In this document: piece by piece, positions 15,400-23,073 of the stretch
Layout: each line of letters opens with the position of its first letter
Numbering within the stretch: position 1 is the first letter of the stretch
Assembly (NCBI GenBank): GCA_025929075.1
Contig: JAICMS010000014.1
Span: forward strand, 1-32,880
DNA length: 32,880 bases
Direction: 5' to 3'
Source: Propionibacteriales bacterium
Lineage (GTDB): Bacteria > Actinomycetota > Actinomycetes > Propionibacteriales > Nocardioidaceae
Notes under the pieces: model-generated
Database searches by the model: none
Seen by the model: the letters and a program-made list of their open reading frames with translations, nothing else
What the model was told of the DNA's origin: nothing
Program-made: the position numbers and the translations under genes

Positions 15400-16800
15400 C
15401 TACGTCGGGTCGTCGGCCTCGAGCGGAGCCAGCTTGGCCAGCCGCACCTTCTCCGATTGCGGGATGGGGCGCTGGACCATCGTGGGCACCTTCGTGATCG
15501 GCTGCTGACTGAAGTCGAACGAGTTCGCGTAGTCGTAGGCCTTGGTGACCTTCGGCGTCAGCTGCTTCAAGCCGAAGACGTGTTCGGTGAACGACAGCAT
15601 CGAGTAGGGCTGCACCGCCACGGTGGAGTCTGTGCCTTGTGGCTTGGCCCAGGGGCTGACGATCACCATCGGGTTGCGGATGCCGAGGTGCGCTGGCGGC
15701 TTCACATGGTCGTAGAAGCAGCCGCAGTCGTCGTACGTGATGAAGATCGCGGTGCTGTCCCACTCCGGGCCGCTCATGGCCGCGGCCACGTACTGCCCGA
15801 TGTAGTTGTCGCCGAGCCGCATGCTGTTGCCGTTGTGCTGGGAGACGCCGCCGATCGGGGTACTGCCCGTCGGCAGCAGGATCGACAGGTTGGGAAGCGT
15901 GCCGGCTGCGGCGTCGCTGAGGAAGTCCGGTCGCTTGGAGTCATACCGGGTCTCGAACCTGTGCAGGGCACACCACGCGTAGTAGGTGCAGATCGACCAG
16001 GGACCGATCAGCGGCTTGTCGTTGTCGTCGCCCTCGTAGATGTGCCAGCTGTAGCCGGCCTGCTCCATCCGCTGCATGATCGTCGGGGTGTAAGCGACCA
16101 GCGACGTGCGGTAGGGGCCCTTGCCCCGATGGTCCGGGATGCAGCTCGGCTGGTAGCTGTGGTCGCCGCGGGGCCCCCACAGCTCGTCGCGGTGGCTGCT
16201 GCAGCCCCAACCCTCACGCGGCTTCGCGCCGGTCCGCGACCGCACCGGGTTGCCGCCGACGAACCCATCGAACGTCCCGCCGCCCAGCGTCACGTGTGCG
16301 CCGAACGACGACCCCTTGCCGGCGGCGAACGTCGCGTCAGACACCGTGAAGGTGTCAGCGAGGCTCGCGAGGTTGGGAATGTTCGAGGCGGGCTGATGGG
16401 TCACGCACTGGTAGCGCGGCGCCCCGCAGTCGCCCACCTTGTCCCATTCGTTGTGAAGGGCATACCGCTGTGACTTCGGACTGTGGTCGGCCGCTGGCAC
16501 GACGTCGGGTTCGACGATGTTGGCGGCTGTGTTGCCGTCGGCGAACGTCACCGGACCGGTGTACCCGTTGCACGGGTTGGCTCGGGTCTGGCAGTAGGCG
16601 CCGAGCACGTCGTCGAAACTGTGGTTTTCCTGGTAGATGATGATCACGTGCTTGATCGGCGACTGGGTCGAGATCACCGTCGCTGATCGGGGCGTTGCCG
16701 ATCGGCCCTGGGCTGACGCGGTCCGAGGCCCGACCGGGCTCAGACCTACCAACGTCACCGCCGCAGCCAGCCCGACCAGTGCGAACGCAGCCTTGCGCAT
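15400..16800 (-). CDS. secreted phosphoesterase (acid phosphatase / phospholipase C family)
   Basis: A 466-residue exported protein. Residues 1-31 are a classical signal peptide with basic start MRK, a hydrophobic core and an Ala-x-Ala-type end (TASAQ). The mature part is a phosphoesterase of the PF04185 type (phospholipase C / acid phosphatase): HVIIIYQENHSFDDVLG near residue 50, a middle region rich in Trp, Cys and Gly, SILLPTGSTPIGG, FITYDDCGCFYDHVKPP near residue 365, then GIRNPMVIVSPWAKP. The Asp/His-rich ITYDDCGCFYDHV stretch is the family's metal-binding site. The substrate may be a phospholipid or another phosphate ester; sequence alone does not decide. A GGAGGGAG purine run precedes the ATG by 11 bases. 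Confidence 0.9.
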   Translation of the reverse strand: MRKAAFALVGLAAAVTLVGLSPVGPRTASAQGRSATPRSATVISTQSPIKHVIIIYQENHSFDDVLGAYCQTRANPCNGYTGPVTFADGNTAANIVEPDVVPAADHSPKSQRYALHNEWDKVGDCGAPRYQCVTHQPASNIPNLASLADTFTVSDATFAAGKGSSFGAHVTLGGGTFDGFVGGNPVRSRTGAKPREGWGCSSHRDELWGPRGDHSYQPSCIPDHRGKGPYRTSLVAYTPTIMQRMEQAGYSWHIYEGDDNDKPLIGPWSICTYYAWCALHRFETRYDSKRPDFLSDAAAGTLPNLSILLPTGSTPIGGVSQHNGNSMRLGDNYIGQYVAAAMSGPEWDSTAIFITYDDCGCFYDHVKPPAHLGIRNPMVIVSPWAKPQGTDSTVAVQPYSMLSFTEHVFGLKQLTPKVTKAYDYANSFDFSQQPITKVPTMVQRPIPQSEKVRLAKLAPLEADDPT

Positions 16801-16869
16801 GCTCGATGCAGCTCCCTCCGTGACGCCGACAGCTCACCATAAAACATCTGCCTGACACCGAAGCCGTGG

Positions 16870-16914
16870 TTGGACCAGCCGTGCTTGGGTCAGCCGTGCT
16901 TGGACCAGGCCGTC
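16870..16914. repeat. three tandem 15-base repeats in a divergent promoter region
   Basis: TTGGACCAGCCGTGC (16870-16884), TTGGGTCAGCCGTGC (16885-16899) and TTGGACCAGGCCGTC (16900-16914). They lie between the divergent phosphoesterase (start 16800) and DUF2236 genes. A repeated binding site for a regulator is possible; so is replication slippage. Confidence 0.6.
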
Positions 16915-16975
16915 GGTCGCCACTGGAGCCAGTTGGCACGATAGAGCCATGGACGGGTCAGCGCCGAGGTCGCAG

Positions 16976-17833
16976 ATGGAGCAGGTACGACGACGGGCCG
17001 GACAGGCACTGTTCCGCCGGGTCGCCGGTCCACAGGGCACCTCACGTCGGAACCGCATCCACAGCACCGACGGGCCGCGGTGGTTCGCCGCAGGCAGCCC
17101 CATCCACGTCGTCCACGGCGACGCGTCGATGTTCGTCGGCGGGATCCGCGCGCTGCTGCTGCAGTCGCTGCATCCGCTGGCGATGGCGGCAGTGAGCGGC
17201 CACTCCGGCTTCCGAAGCGACCCGTGGGGGCGACTGCAGCGCACCAGCTACTTCCTCGCTGTCACCACCTTCGGCACGGCGGCCGACGCAGCGGCCGCAG
17301 TCGCCCGAGTCCGCGGTATCCATGCCCGCGTCAGCGGCATCGACCCACGCGGCCGCCCCTACGCTGCTTCGGATCCGCACCTGCTGAAGTGGGTGCACGT
17401 CGCGGAGGTCGACAGCTTCCTCGCCGCTCATGACCGGTACGGCGACGTAGCGCTGGCCCCCGCAGAGCGCGACGAGTACGTCGCCCAGACGGCCGTGGTC
17501 GGTCGGGCGCTCGGCGTGCTCGACCCGCCCGAGTCGGTGGCGGAGCTGGCCGAGCAGCTGGCCGGGTTTCGCCCCGAGCTCGAGAGCACGCCAGAGGCAA
17601 GGGCGGCTGCTCGTTTCCTGCTGTTGACGCCTCCGCTGCCGGTCGCCGTACGACCCTTCTATACCGGGCTGGCCGCCAGCGCAGTCAGCCTGCTGCCGCT
17701 GCACGCACGCGTGGCGCTGCGGCTGCCCTGGCTGCCGGTGACCGAGGCGGTGGTTGTGCGGACGACCGGCCACCTGCTCACCAGAGCGATCCGTTGGGCG
17801 ATGGCCGCTCCGGCGGATGATGGAGCCGCATAG
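16976..17833 (+). CDS. DUF2236 / MpaB-type oxygenase-like protein
   Basis: A 285-residue protein (294 if the ATG at 16949 is used). It matches the DUF2236 family, which includes mycophenolic acid enzyme MpaB and the latex-clearing protein. Signatures are IRALLLQSLHPLAMAAVSGHSGF, then RSDPWGRLQRTSYFLAVTTFG, and further on HLLKWVHVAEVDSFLAAH. The conserved His residues in the SLHPLAMA and KWVHVAE segments are the presumed heme ligands and catalytic residues of the family. It is mainly helical. The start at 16976 is preferred because GAGG stands six bases before it, while the 16949 ATG has no ribosome site. The reaction and substrate are not known. Confidence 0.88.
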   Translation: MEQVRRRAGQALFRRVAGPQGTSRRNRIHSTDGPRWFAAGSPIHVVHGDASMFVGGIRALLLQSLHPLAMAAVSGHSGFRSDPWGRLQRTSYFLAVTTFGTAADAAAAVARVRGIHARVSGIDPRGRPYAASDPHLLKWVHVAEVDSFLAAHDRYGDVALAPAERDEYVAQTAVVGRALGVLDPPESVAELAEQLAGFRPELESTPEARAAARFLLLTPPLPVAVRPFYTGLAASAVSLLPLHARVALRLPWLPVTEAVVVRTTGHLLTRAIRWAMAAPADDGAA

Positions 17834-17917
17834 CACGGGAGGCCGGTCGCTGCCGCCGTACATGACTGGTCGGCGGACGGGCACTCACCACTCAAGCCCA
17901 ACCGGAAGGGGATCGAC

Positions 17918-18382
17918 GTGTTCCGACGAGTTCTGCTGGGAGCCGTCGCCGGTGCTGCGGGGACGGCGGCGCTCAACGCGGCGACCTACCTCGACATGGC
18001 CGCGCGCGGCCGTCCATCGAGCAGCACGCCGGAGCAGATGGTGGAGAAGGTCGCTAGCTCCCGCGGGATCGACATTCCGGGCGAGGGCGAGGAGCGGGAC
18101 AACCGGCTGTCCGGCCTCGGCGCGCTTTCCGGCATCGCGACCGGGGTCGCCGTCGGAATCGGGCTTGGGGTGCTCGACATCGTGCGGCTCCGGCCGACCG
18201 GTCTGGCGGGCGTACTGTTCGCAGGGGGCGGCGCGATGGCGATGTCGAATGCGTCGATGGCCGCGTACGGCGTCACCGATCCGACGTCGTGGAGTGCACA
18301 GGACTGGCTGAGCGACCTCCTCCCCCACCTGGCCTATGGGGTGGCGGTGTCGACGGCCTTCGCGGTGGGGAACAAGCGCTGA
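17918..18382 (+). CDS. small membrane protein of unknown function
   Basis: A 154-residue protein starting at GTG 17918 with AAGGGG seven bases upstream. A first Gly/Ala-rich hydrophobic segment (about 4-24) is followed by a hydrophilic region (30-62, with a TPEQMVEKVASSRGIDIPG stretch). Three further Gly/Ala-rich hydrophobic segments follow (about 64-87, 94-115 and 132-150), with small-residue spacing suited to tight helix packing. I recognise no enzymatic motif; similar unnamed proteins are common in actinobacteria. It is 84 bases downstream of the DUF2236 gene and may be co-transcribed with it. It converges with the nucleotidyltransferase gene. Confidence 0.72.
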   Translation: MFRRVLLGAVAGAAGTAALNAATYLDMAARGRPSSSTPEQMVEKVASSRGIDIPGEGEERDNRLSGLGALSGIATGVAVGIGLGVLDIVRLRPTGLAGVLFAGGGAMAMSNASMAAYGVTDPTSWSAQDWLSDLLPHLAYGVAVSTAFAVGNKR

Positions 18383-18402
18383 CGCCGACGTACCCGCGGC
18401 AC

Positions 18403-18442
18403 CGCCGGGGCTCCTCGGGGCGCGAAGTGTGACCCCTCGGCG
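18403..18442. terminator. weak hairpin between convergent genes
   Basis: CGCCGGGG (18403-18410) can pair with CCCCTCGGCG (18433-18442) with one bulged T. It sits between the small membrane protein (ends 18382, plus) and the nucleotidyltransferase (ends 18471, minus). Confidence 0.3.
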
Positions 18443-18470
18443 TGACGGGTAGTGCGTGCGCGAGCGGGAG

Positions 18471-19064
18471 TTACGCCTCGGGGCCGGGAGGGGCGCAGAT
18501 TCCCAGCCGTTCGAAGAGGAAGAGCGCAGCAGCTGCGAAGTCGTTGCCCTTGACCTGGTCACGCAACGCCGACCAGTCGATCTGCTCGCGCAGCGCCCGC
18601 ACCGTCGGCAGGACATGACCGAGGTCGCACATGTGCTCGTCCATCGCAGCGAGCTTGGCCGCCACGACGTCGGTCGCCGCCAACACCGGCATCTGCACCG
18701 ACAGCACCTCGAGCTCGCTCCCACGTTGCAACAGTGCCGGCTCGACAGGATCGCCGCGCATCCGGAAGAGGATGTCGACCATCGCCTCGTCGTCGAACAC
18801 CTTGAAGAGCCAGTCCTCCGGCGGGTGCTCGACCCGCAGACCGGCGCCCGACAACGCCTGCTCCGCGCGCTCGGCGTCGGCAGCGGTCACCACGAAGTCG
18901 ACGTCGTGCTCCGGCTCAGGTCCACCGCGCGCCCACGCCGCGTAGCCGCCGCCGAGCGCGAACGGCACCTCCGACTCCTTCAGCACCACGGCGACCCGCT
19001 TCAGCGCCTCCCGCAACGACTCCTGCTCCGCGTCCCCATCCACCCGGACAAGTATGTCGAGCAC
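18471..19064 (-). CDS. nucleotidyltransferase-like protein
   Basis: A 197-residue protein with the pol-beta-type nucleotidyltransferase pattern. A Gly-rich loop FALGGGYAAWARGG near residue 35 is followed by HDVDFVV, where two carboxylates would bind metal. A third acid lies in MVDILFRM near residue 90, and LAATDVVAAKLAAMDEH follows. This looks like a family relative of AbiEii/MNT-type enzymes, but no antitoxin-like partner gene is adjacent and the protein is probably not part of a toxin pair. GTG 19064 is preferred, with GGAG nine bases upstream. The longer frame to 19172 would run into the divergent EEP gene. The substrate is unknown. Confidence 0.75.
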   Translation of the reverse strand: MLDILVRVDGDAEQESLREALKRVAVVLKESEVPFALGGGYAAWARGGPEPEHDVDFVVTAADAERAEQALSGAGLRVEHPPEDWLFKVFDDEAMVDILFRMRGDPVEPALLQRGSELEVLSVQMPVLAATDVVAAKLAAMDEHMCDLGHVLPTVRALREQIDWSALRDQVKGNDFAAAALFLFERLGICAPPGPEA

Positions 19065-19110
19065 GACCCACAGCTCCGCCCCACGGGTGTAGCCGCGAGA
19101 GACTGGCGGC

Positions 19111-19875
19111 GTGCGGCTGGCGACCTTCAACATCCTGCACGGGCGCTCGCCCGACGACGACCGCGTCGACATCGACCGCTATGCCGCCGCCATCCGCTCG
19201 CTCGATGCCGACGTCCTGGCTCTGCAGGAGGTCGACCGCGACCAGCCGCGCTCCTTCGGCGCGGACCTCACGGCGGTGGCGGCCGAGGCGATGGGCGCCG
19301 TTGCGCATCGGTTCGTCGCGGCGTTGGCGGGCACCCCTGGGCCGACCTGGCAGGCGGCCACCGGTCGTGAACAGCCCGGCACCGCGTCGTACGGCATCGC
19401 CCTACTCAGCCGCTACCCGGTAAGCGACTGGCAGGTGATGCGGCTGCCGGCGCTGCCGGTGCGGGTGCCGCACTGGTACGGCGAGTGGCGACCCGCCATC
19501 GTCAAGGACGAGGCCAGGGTTGCCGTCCTCGCCTCGGTGCAGAGCCCGCTTGGCGACGTGACGGTGGCGACCAGCCACCTGTCGTTCCTGCCCGGGTGGA
19601 ACCGACTTCAGCTCCGCCAGGTCGCCCGGGCGCTCGCCACCAGACCGGGTCGGACCGTGTTGATGGGCGACCTCAACATGCTGCCGCAACCGGCTCAACG
19701 GCTGACCAGGATGAAGAGTCTCGCTGGCGCGATGACCTTCCCCGCCGATGCGCCGAGCAAGCAGATCGACCACATCCTCGGTCGGCATGTCACAGCCGGC
19801 GGCTTCGCGCAGACCGTGCGCCTGCCGGTCTCCGACCACCGGGCCCTCCTCGTCGATCTGCCAACGGACGACTGA
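19111..19875 (+). CDS. endonuclease/exonuclease/phosphatase (EEP) family hydrolase
   Basis: A 254-residue protein with the full EEP set of catalytic residues: N7 (TFNILHG), E40 (LALQEVD), H156 (ATSHLS), D187 and N189 (MGDLNM), D220 with H221 (QIDHIL), and D242 with H243 (SDHRA). EEP enzymes cleave phosphodiester or phosphomonoester bonds with Mg2+; members act on DNA, sphingomyelin or inositol phosphates, so the substrate stays open. It is cytoplasmic, without a signal peptide. The GTG at 19111 begins MRLATFN as expected for the family; its ribosome site is weak. It is divergent from the nucleotidyltransferase with only 46 bases between starts. Confidence 0.9.
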   Translation: MRLATFNILHGRSPDDDRVDIDRYAAAIRSLDADVLALQEVDRDQPRSFGADLTAVAAEAMGAVAHRFVAALAGTPGPTWQAATGREQPGTASYGIALLSRYPVSDWQVMRLPALPVRVPHWYGEWRPAIVKDEARVAVLASVQSPLGDVTVATSHLSFLPGWNRLQLRQVARALATRPGRTVLMGDLNMLPQPAQRLTRMKSLAGAMTFPADAPSKQIDHILGRHVTAGGFAQTVRLPVSDHRALLVDLPTDD

Positions 19876-19971
19876 CTCCTCGCCCGGGCGCGGACGATTG
19901 ATCCAATGCCGACCGGTTACTGGACTCGTTGATCCGCTGCAGACGGCCAGCACAGACAGAAGGGGACGCCG

Positions 19972-20493
19972 ATGCGCATCATCGAGCTGCGCCGCCACAC
20001 AGACAACGACGACGATGCGTTGTCGCCCGATGGCGTGCGGGCCGCGGAGGAGATCGGCCGCACCGGACTGACGCCCCCGTACGCGGCGTTCGTCTCGTCC
20101 GGTGCTGCCCGCGCCACCCAGATGCTGGAGATCCTCCGGCACGCGGCCGGCCAGGACGAGCAGCCGATCGTGGAGGCGGCCGGCCTGCGCTCGTCGGTCG
20201 AGGACCGCTGGCGAGGGGCCGCCAAGGCGGCCGGCAAGGGCGCCGACCTCGAAGCGATGCGGCGGGTCGACCCCGACCTGGTCGACCATGAGTCCCGACT
20301 GCTCGGCATGGCGCTGCGCCAGATCGTCGACGGGCTGCCGGACGGCGGCCGCGCCCTCGTCGTCGGCCACTCCCCCACCAACGAGGCCGCTGCGCTCGGA
20401 CTCGCGGGTGCAGTCGTGCCACCGATGGACAAGGGCGCCGGCGTCCTCGTCACCGAAGATGCGGGGCGCTTCACCGTTCAGCCGCTGAACTGA
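19972..20493 (+). CDS. histidine phosphatase family protein
   Basis: A 173-residue protein of the phosphoglycerate-mutase-like (histidine phosphatase) superfamily. The phospho-acceptor motif near the N-terminus reads LRRHTDND, so the usual RHG is RHT. SSGAARATQMLEIL fits the second conserved arginine, and ALVVGHSPTNEAAALGL holds the second catalytic His. The length fits the SixA-like short branch. It has AAGGGGA six bases before the ATG. The 3' end overlaps the convergent HAD gene by 23 bases. The target (protein phosphohistidine or a small phosphate ester) cannot be told. Confidence 0.85.
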   Translation: MRIIELRRHTDNDDDALSPDGVRAAEEIGRTGLTPPYAAFVSSGAARATQMLEILRHAAGQDEQPIVEAAGLRSSVEDRWRGAAKAAGKGADLEAMRRVDPDLVDHESRLLGMALRQIVDGLPDGGRALVVGHSPTNEAAALGLAGAVVPPMDKGAGVLVTEDAGRFTVQPLN

Positions 20494-21160
20494 TCACCTG
20501 CGCCGTGCCGCCGGTCCTGATGAGGTCGAGGACGTCGACCGGTTTCGCAGCCGTCAACTGACCGGGTTCGCCATGGGCGGCACTGTCGGTTCCCCAGATG
20601 GCCAGGATGCCGAGCGCTCCAGCAGCCGCGGCGCACTGCATATCGGTTGCGGCATCTCCGACGTAGGCAGCCTGCGTCGGTGTGCAGCCCAGCTGCTTGC
20701 ACGCAAGGCGCAGCCCGTCAGGTGCGGGCTTCGGTCGGGCCACCTCATCACCGCACACGAGCACGGACAGGCGTTGGTCGAGGCCGGCCGCGGTCAACAT
20801 CAGGGATGCAGACCGTCTCGTCGCTGTCGTGAAGACGCCGATCGCCACCCGGAGGCGCCGCAGCTCGTTGATCAGTTCGCTGATGCCGTCGAACGCGGTG
20901 AGGTTGGCAAACGCCAACTCGATCCGGTCGAAGTAGACCTCGAGCTCCTCGGCTGTGACGGGGCGTCCGAGGAAGTGCTCGAGCAACGTCTTCGTCGGTC
21001 CGATGTGCCACACCTCGACCACGTCGGCAACGGAGATCTCTGGGCCGCCCAGCTCATGCACCACCTCGACGTACACCTGCGGAGCAACCTGCATCGTGTC
21101 GACCAGCGTCCCGTCGAGGTCAAACACCACAGCCTTCAGGTCGACGACTCCTTCAGCCAT
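20471..21160 (-). CDS. HAD-family hydrolase (phosphoglycolate phosphatase-like)
   Basis: A 229-residue HAD phosphatase of the Gph type with all four motifs: I, VFDLDGTLVDT with nucleophile D14 and acid D16; II, FTTATRRS; III, the Lys of ARPKPAPDG; IV, VGDAATDMQCA. The helical cap lies between about residues 20 and 85. These enzymes dephosphorylate small metabolites such as 2-phosphoglycolate. The start is firm: GGAGGTGGC directly before the ATG. A 181-base gap separates it from the lipoprotein gene, which lies downstream on the same strand orientation. The C-terminal end overlaps the histidine phosphatase gene tail to tail. Confidence 0.9.
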   Translation of the reverse strand: MAEGVVDLKAVVFDLDGTLVDTMQVAPQVYVEVVHELGGPEISVADVVEVWHIGPTKTLLEHFLGRPVTAEELEVYFDRIELAFANLTAFDGISELINELRRLRVAIGVFTTATRRSASLMLTAAGLDQRLSVLVCGDEVARPKPAPDGLRLACKQLGCTPTQAAYVGDAATDMQCAAAAGALGILAIWGTDSAAHGEPGQLTAAKPVDVLDLIRTGGTAQVISSAAER

Positions 21161-21341
21161 GCCACCTCCCGCCCGGGCCTAACCACCTGTCGCATCGGCC
21201 GGCCGATCAGTCGAGCGGGGCCTGCGGCATTCCTACTTGATCGTCGGTCCCTGTGCCATCCTCCGGCGAGGCCGCTCCGGGGGCAATCGGTGCGCGCTGT
21301 CGATGGTCTGCACACGCGGCCCCTGGTCGAGGACGACCGGC

Positions 21342-21995
21342 TCAGTCGCTCCAGCAGGCGACGATGTCGGCCGCCACGGCATAGGCGACGTCGGTGCGCG
21401 ACTGGCCGGCTGGCAGAGCGCTTGGCTGCAGTCCGGACGCATCGACGGTGAGGGTCTTGCCATCCTTGAGGAAGACCACGTCTCCCGTCGATGTCTCGAA
21501 CGACGGCAGCCCGAGCGCCTGCAGCCCCTTCAGCCGCTGCGTCGGCGCCAGTTGCTGTTGTACTGACCCGAAGAACTTTGCGCCCGCTGCCGACTGCGAG
21601 GCGTCATTCACGGTCAGCACCAGTTCACCGGCAGTTCCGAGCCGATAGCTGCACTCGTAGTTCGGCGCCTTCCAGCTCGGTGTGCCGTCTGGCGCGGCCG
21701 ACAACTCCAGGATGTGCCCGACGTGTCGACGCGTCTCGGCGGTGCAGATCATCTTCGCCGCCGACGATGGCCGGTGCCGCATGGCCGCCATGTCCATCCC
21801 ACTCATGGCGCCGCCACTCATGTCCATGCCGGGCATGGTCATCCGCATCCCGTGCTGACCCTGGTGGTTCGGGTGACCGGCTGCCTGCGGCGGTTGGCCA
21901 GCTCCGCAACCAGTGAGCAGTACGACGACGGCCACCGCACTCGCCGTACCGGTAACGCCGAACAATGCGCCGCGACGCCGACTCCCGTTGGGCAT
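21342..21995 (-). CDS. lipoprotein with Met/His-rich, copper-type metal-binding segment
   Basis: A 217-residue lipoprotein. The signal peptide ends in the lipobox LLTG-C with Cys30 as the lipid-attachment residue. Directly after it is a segment (about 37-75) very rich in Met, His and Gly, with HGMRMTMPGMDM and SGMDMAAMRHR. Such methionine/histidine motifs bind Cu(I) or Cu(II) in copper proteins, though this is inference here. A globular domain follows, with Cys in KMICTAE, NYECSYR and the final VACWSD. ATG 21995 has AGGAG five bases upstream and is preferred to the earlier in-frame ATG at 22019. It is divergent from the sortase-substrate gene. The family is not recognised by name. Confidence 0.8.
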   Translation of the reverse strand: MPNGSRRRGALFGVTGTASAVAVVVLLTGCGAGQPPQAAGHPNHQGQHGMRMTMPGMDMSGGAMSGMDMAAMRHRPSSAAKMICTAETRRHVGHILELSAAPDGTPSWKAPNYECSYRLGTAGELVLTVNDASQSAAGAKFFGSVQQQLAPTQRLKGLQALGLPSFETSTGDVVFLKDGKTLTVDASGLQPSALPAGQSRTDVAYAVAADIVACWSD

Positions 21996-22042
21996 GAGAC
22001 TCCTCCGCTCTGATTCCAACTCGACTTGTACTCACTCAGAGT

Positions 22043-22087
22043 TCGGCACGCGGCAGCCCCTGGATTGCAGCTCGGCACGCGGCAGCC
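22043..22087. repeat. pair of 16-base direct repeats
   Basis: TCGGCACGCGGCAGCC occurs at 22043-22058 and 22072-22087, 29 bases apart start to start (about three helical turns). They lie 50-90 bases upstream of the lipoprotein start in the divergent region. This spacing would suit two copies of a regulator on the same DNA face. Confidence 0.55.
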
Positions 22088-22120
22088 AGTCGCCACCGCC
22101 TGAGCGGCCAACGGACGCCT

Positions 22121-22184
22121 CGCGATCTGGAGCGTTGCGGGGGATTTTCAGCGGCCTGACTGCCCCGGATTGCTCCAGATCGCG
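22121..22184. repeat. 13-bp perfect inverted repeat in the divergent region
   Basis: CGCGATCTGGAGC (22121-22133) and GCTCCAGATCGCG (22172-22184) are perfect inverted copies around a 38-base loop. They lie between the lipoprotein (start 21995, minus) and the sortase-substrate gene (start 22295, plus). It may be a hairpin in the latter's leader, or a remnant of a small repeat element. No gene is seen in the 299-base gap. Confidence 0.6.
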
Positions 22185-22294
22185 CCGGCAGCCAATCCGT
22201 GCGGCTTCCGGCGCCGAACCTCCTCCAAATGCACCGTGCCAGGGCGCCACAAACGACGGCTGACCATGGCGCCGGACAACGAGAGAGGCACCAC

Positions 22295-23071
22295 ATGAGA
22301 GCACGCACGAAACTGTTCGCCCCGCTGGCCGTGGTCGCCGTCGCGGCGCTGGCCGGCCCGGCATCGACCGCGCTGGCCGACAGCGGCAGCACCACCTACT
22401 CGGCCACGCTCAACCAGATCAACCACTCCGGCGGCTCCGGCATGCTGACGCTGACGCTCACCGGCAGCACCGCCCGGATCCAGGAGAACTGGACCGGGCT
22501 TGCTGCAAGCTTCGGCGGCGCGCCCTACCCGCACGTCCAGCACATCCACATCGGCGCCCAAGGCGTCTGTCCCTCCACAGCCGCGGACACGAACCACGAC
22601 GGCGTGATCTCGACGACTGAGGGAGCATCGGCCTACGGCGCGATCGGCACCACGCTGTCCGTCAAGGGCGACACCAGCCCGGCATCCGGCACCAACATCA
22701 AGATCGCGCCTTCCGGGCCGAGCACCAACTACGCACGCACGATCACGCTCGACTCCAAGACGATCGCCTCGATCAAGGCAGGCACCGCGGTGATCGTGGT
22801 GCACGGTCTCGACCCCTCGACGCTGTCGAAGCAGGCACAGAAGGAGAAGAGCGACCTCGTGCCGTCCCTTCCGCTCGCCGCGACGTCACCGGCGCTGTGT
22901 GGCTCACTGAACGCCATGCCCGTCGGAGCGCCGCAGACCGGCTCTGGGTCGACGCAGAGCATCGAGCACGAGGGTTTGTTCGGGCTCGGCGGTGGACTGC
23001 TGGTTGGTGCCGCCGGTGTCGCCATCTGGGCGCGCCGTCGCACTGACAAGGCCACGGACTTTGTGAGCTGA
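22295..23071 (+). CDS. exported surface protein with EF-hand-like loop and sortase-type C-terminal signal
   Basis: A 258-residue exported protein. Residues 1-28 are a signal peptide (ends STALA). The mature domain resembles CHRD-type proteins: YSATLNQINHSGGSGMLTL, then YPHVQHIHIG. C92 and C202 are the only cysteines of the mature protein and could pair. Residues 98-109 read DTNHDGVISTTE, a canonical Dx[DN]xDGxIxxxE calcium loop. The C-terminus has the pattern of a sortase substrate: PVGAPQTGSG (209-218), a spacer, a hydrophobic helix (about 228-245), then ARRRTDK. The next gene, two bases downstream, is a class F sortase, so this protein is its likely substrate. The ATG follows GAGAGAGG; the longer frame to 22199 is upstream leader. 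Confidence 0.85.
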   Translation: MRARTKLFAPLAVVAVAALAGPASTALADSGSTTYSATLNQINHSGGSGMLTLTLTGSTARIQENWTGLAASFGGAPYPHVQHIHIGAQGVCPSTAADTNHDGVISTTEGASAYGAIGTTLSVKGDTSPASGTNIKIAPSGPSTNYARTITLDSKTIASIKAGTAVIVVHGLDPSTLSKQAQKEKSDLVPSLPLAATSPALCGSLNAMPVGAPQTGSGSTQSIEHEGLFGLGGGLLVGAAGVAIWARRRTDKATDFVS

Positions 23072-23073
23072 CC

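Noticed and set aside
18471-19064. Toxin-antitoxin role for the nucleotidyltransferase-like gene
   Set aside because: No small HEPN or other partner gene is adjacent on the same strand; neighbours are a convergent membrane protein and a divergent EEP hydrolase.
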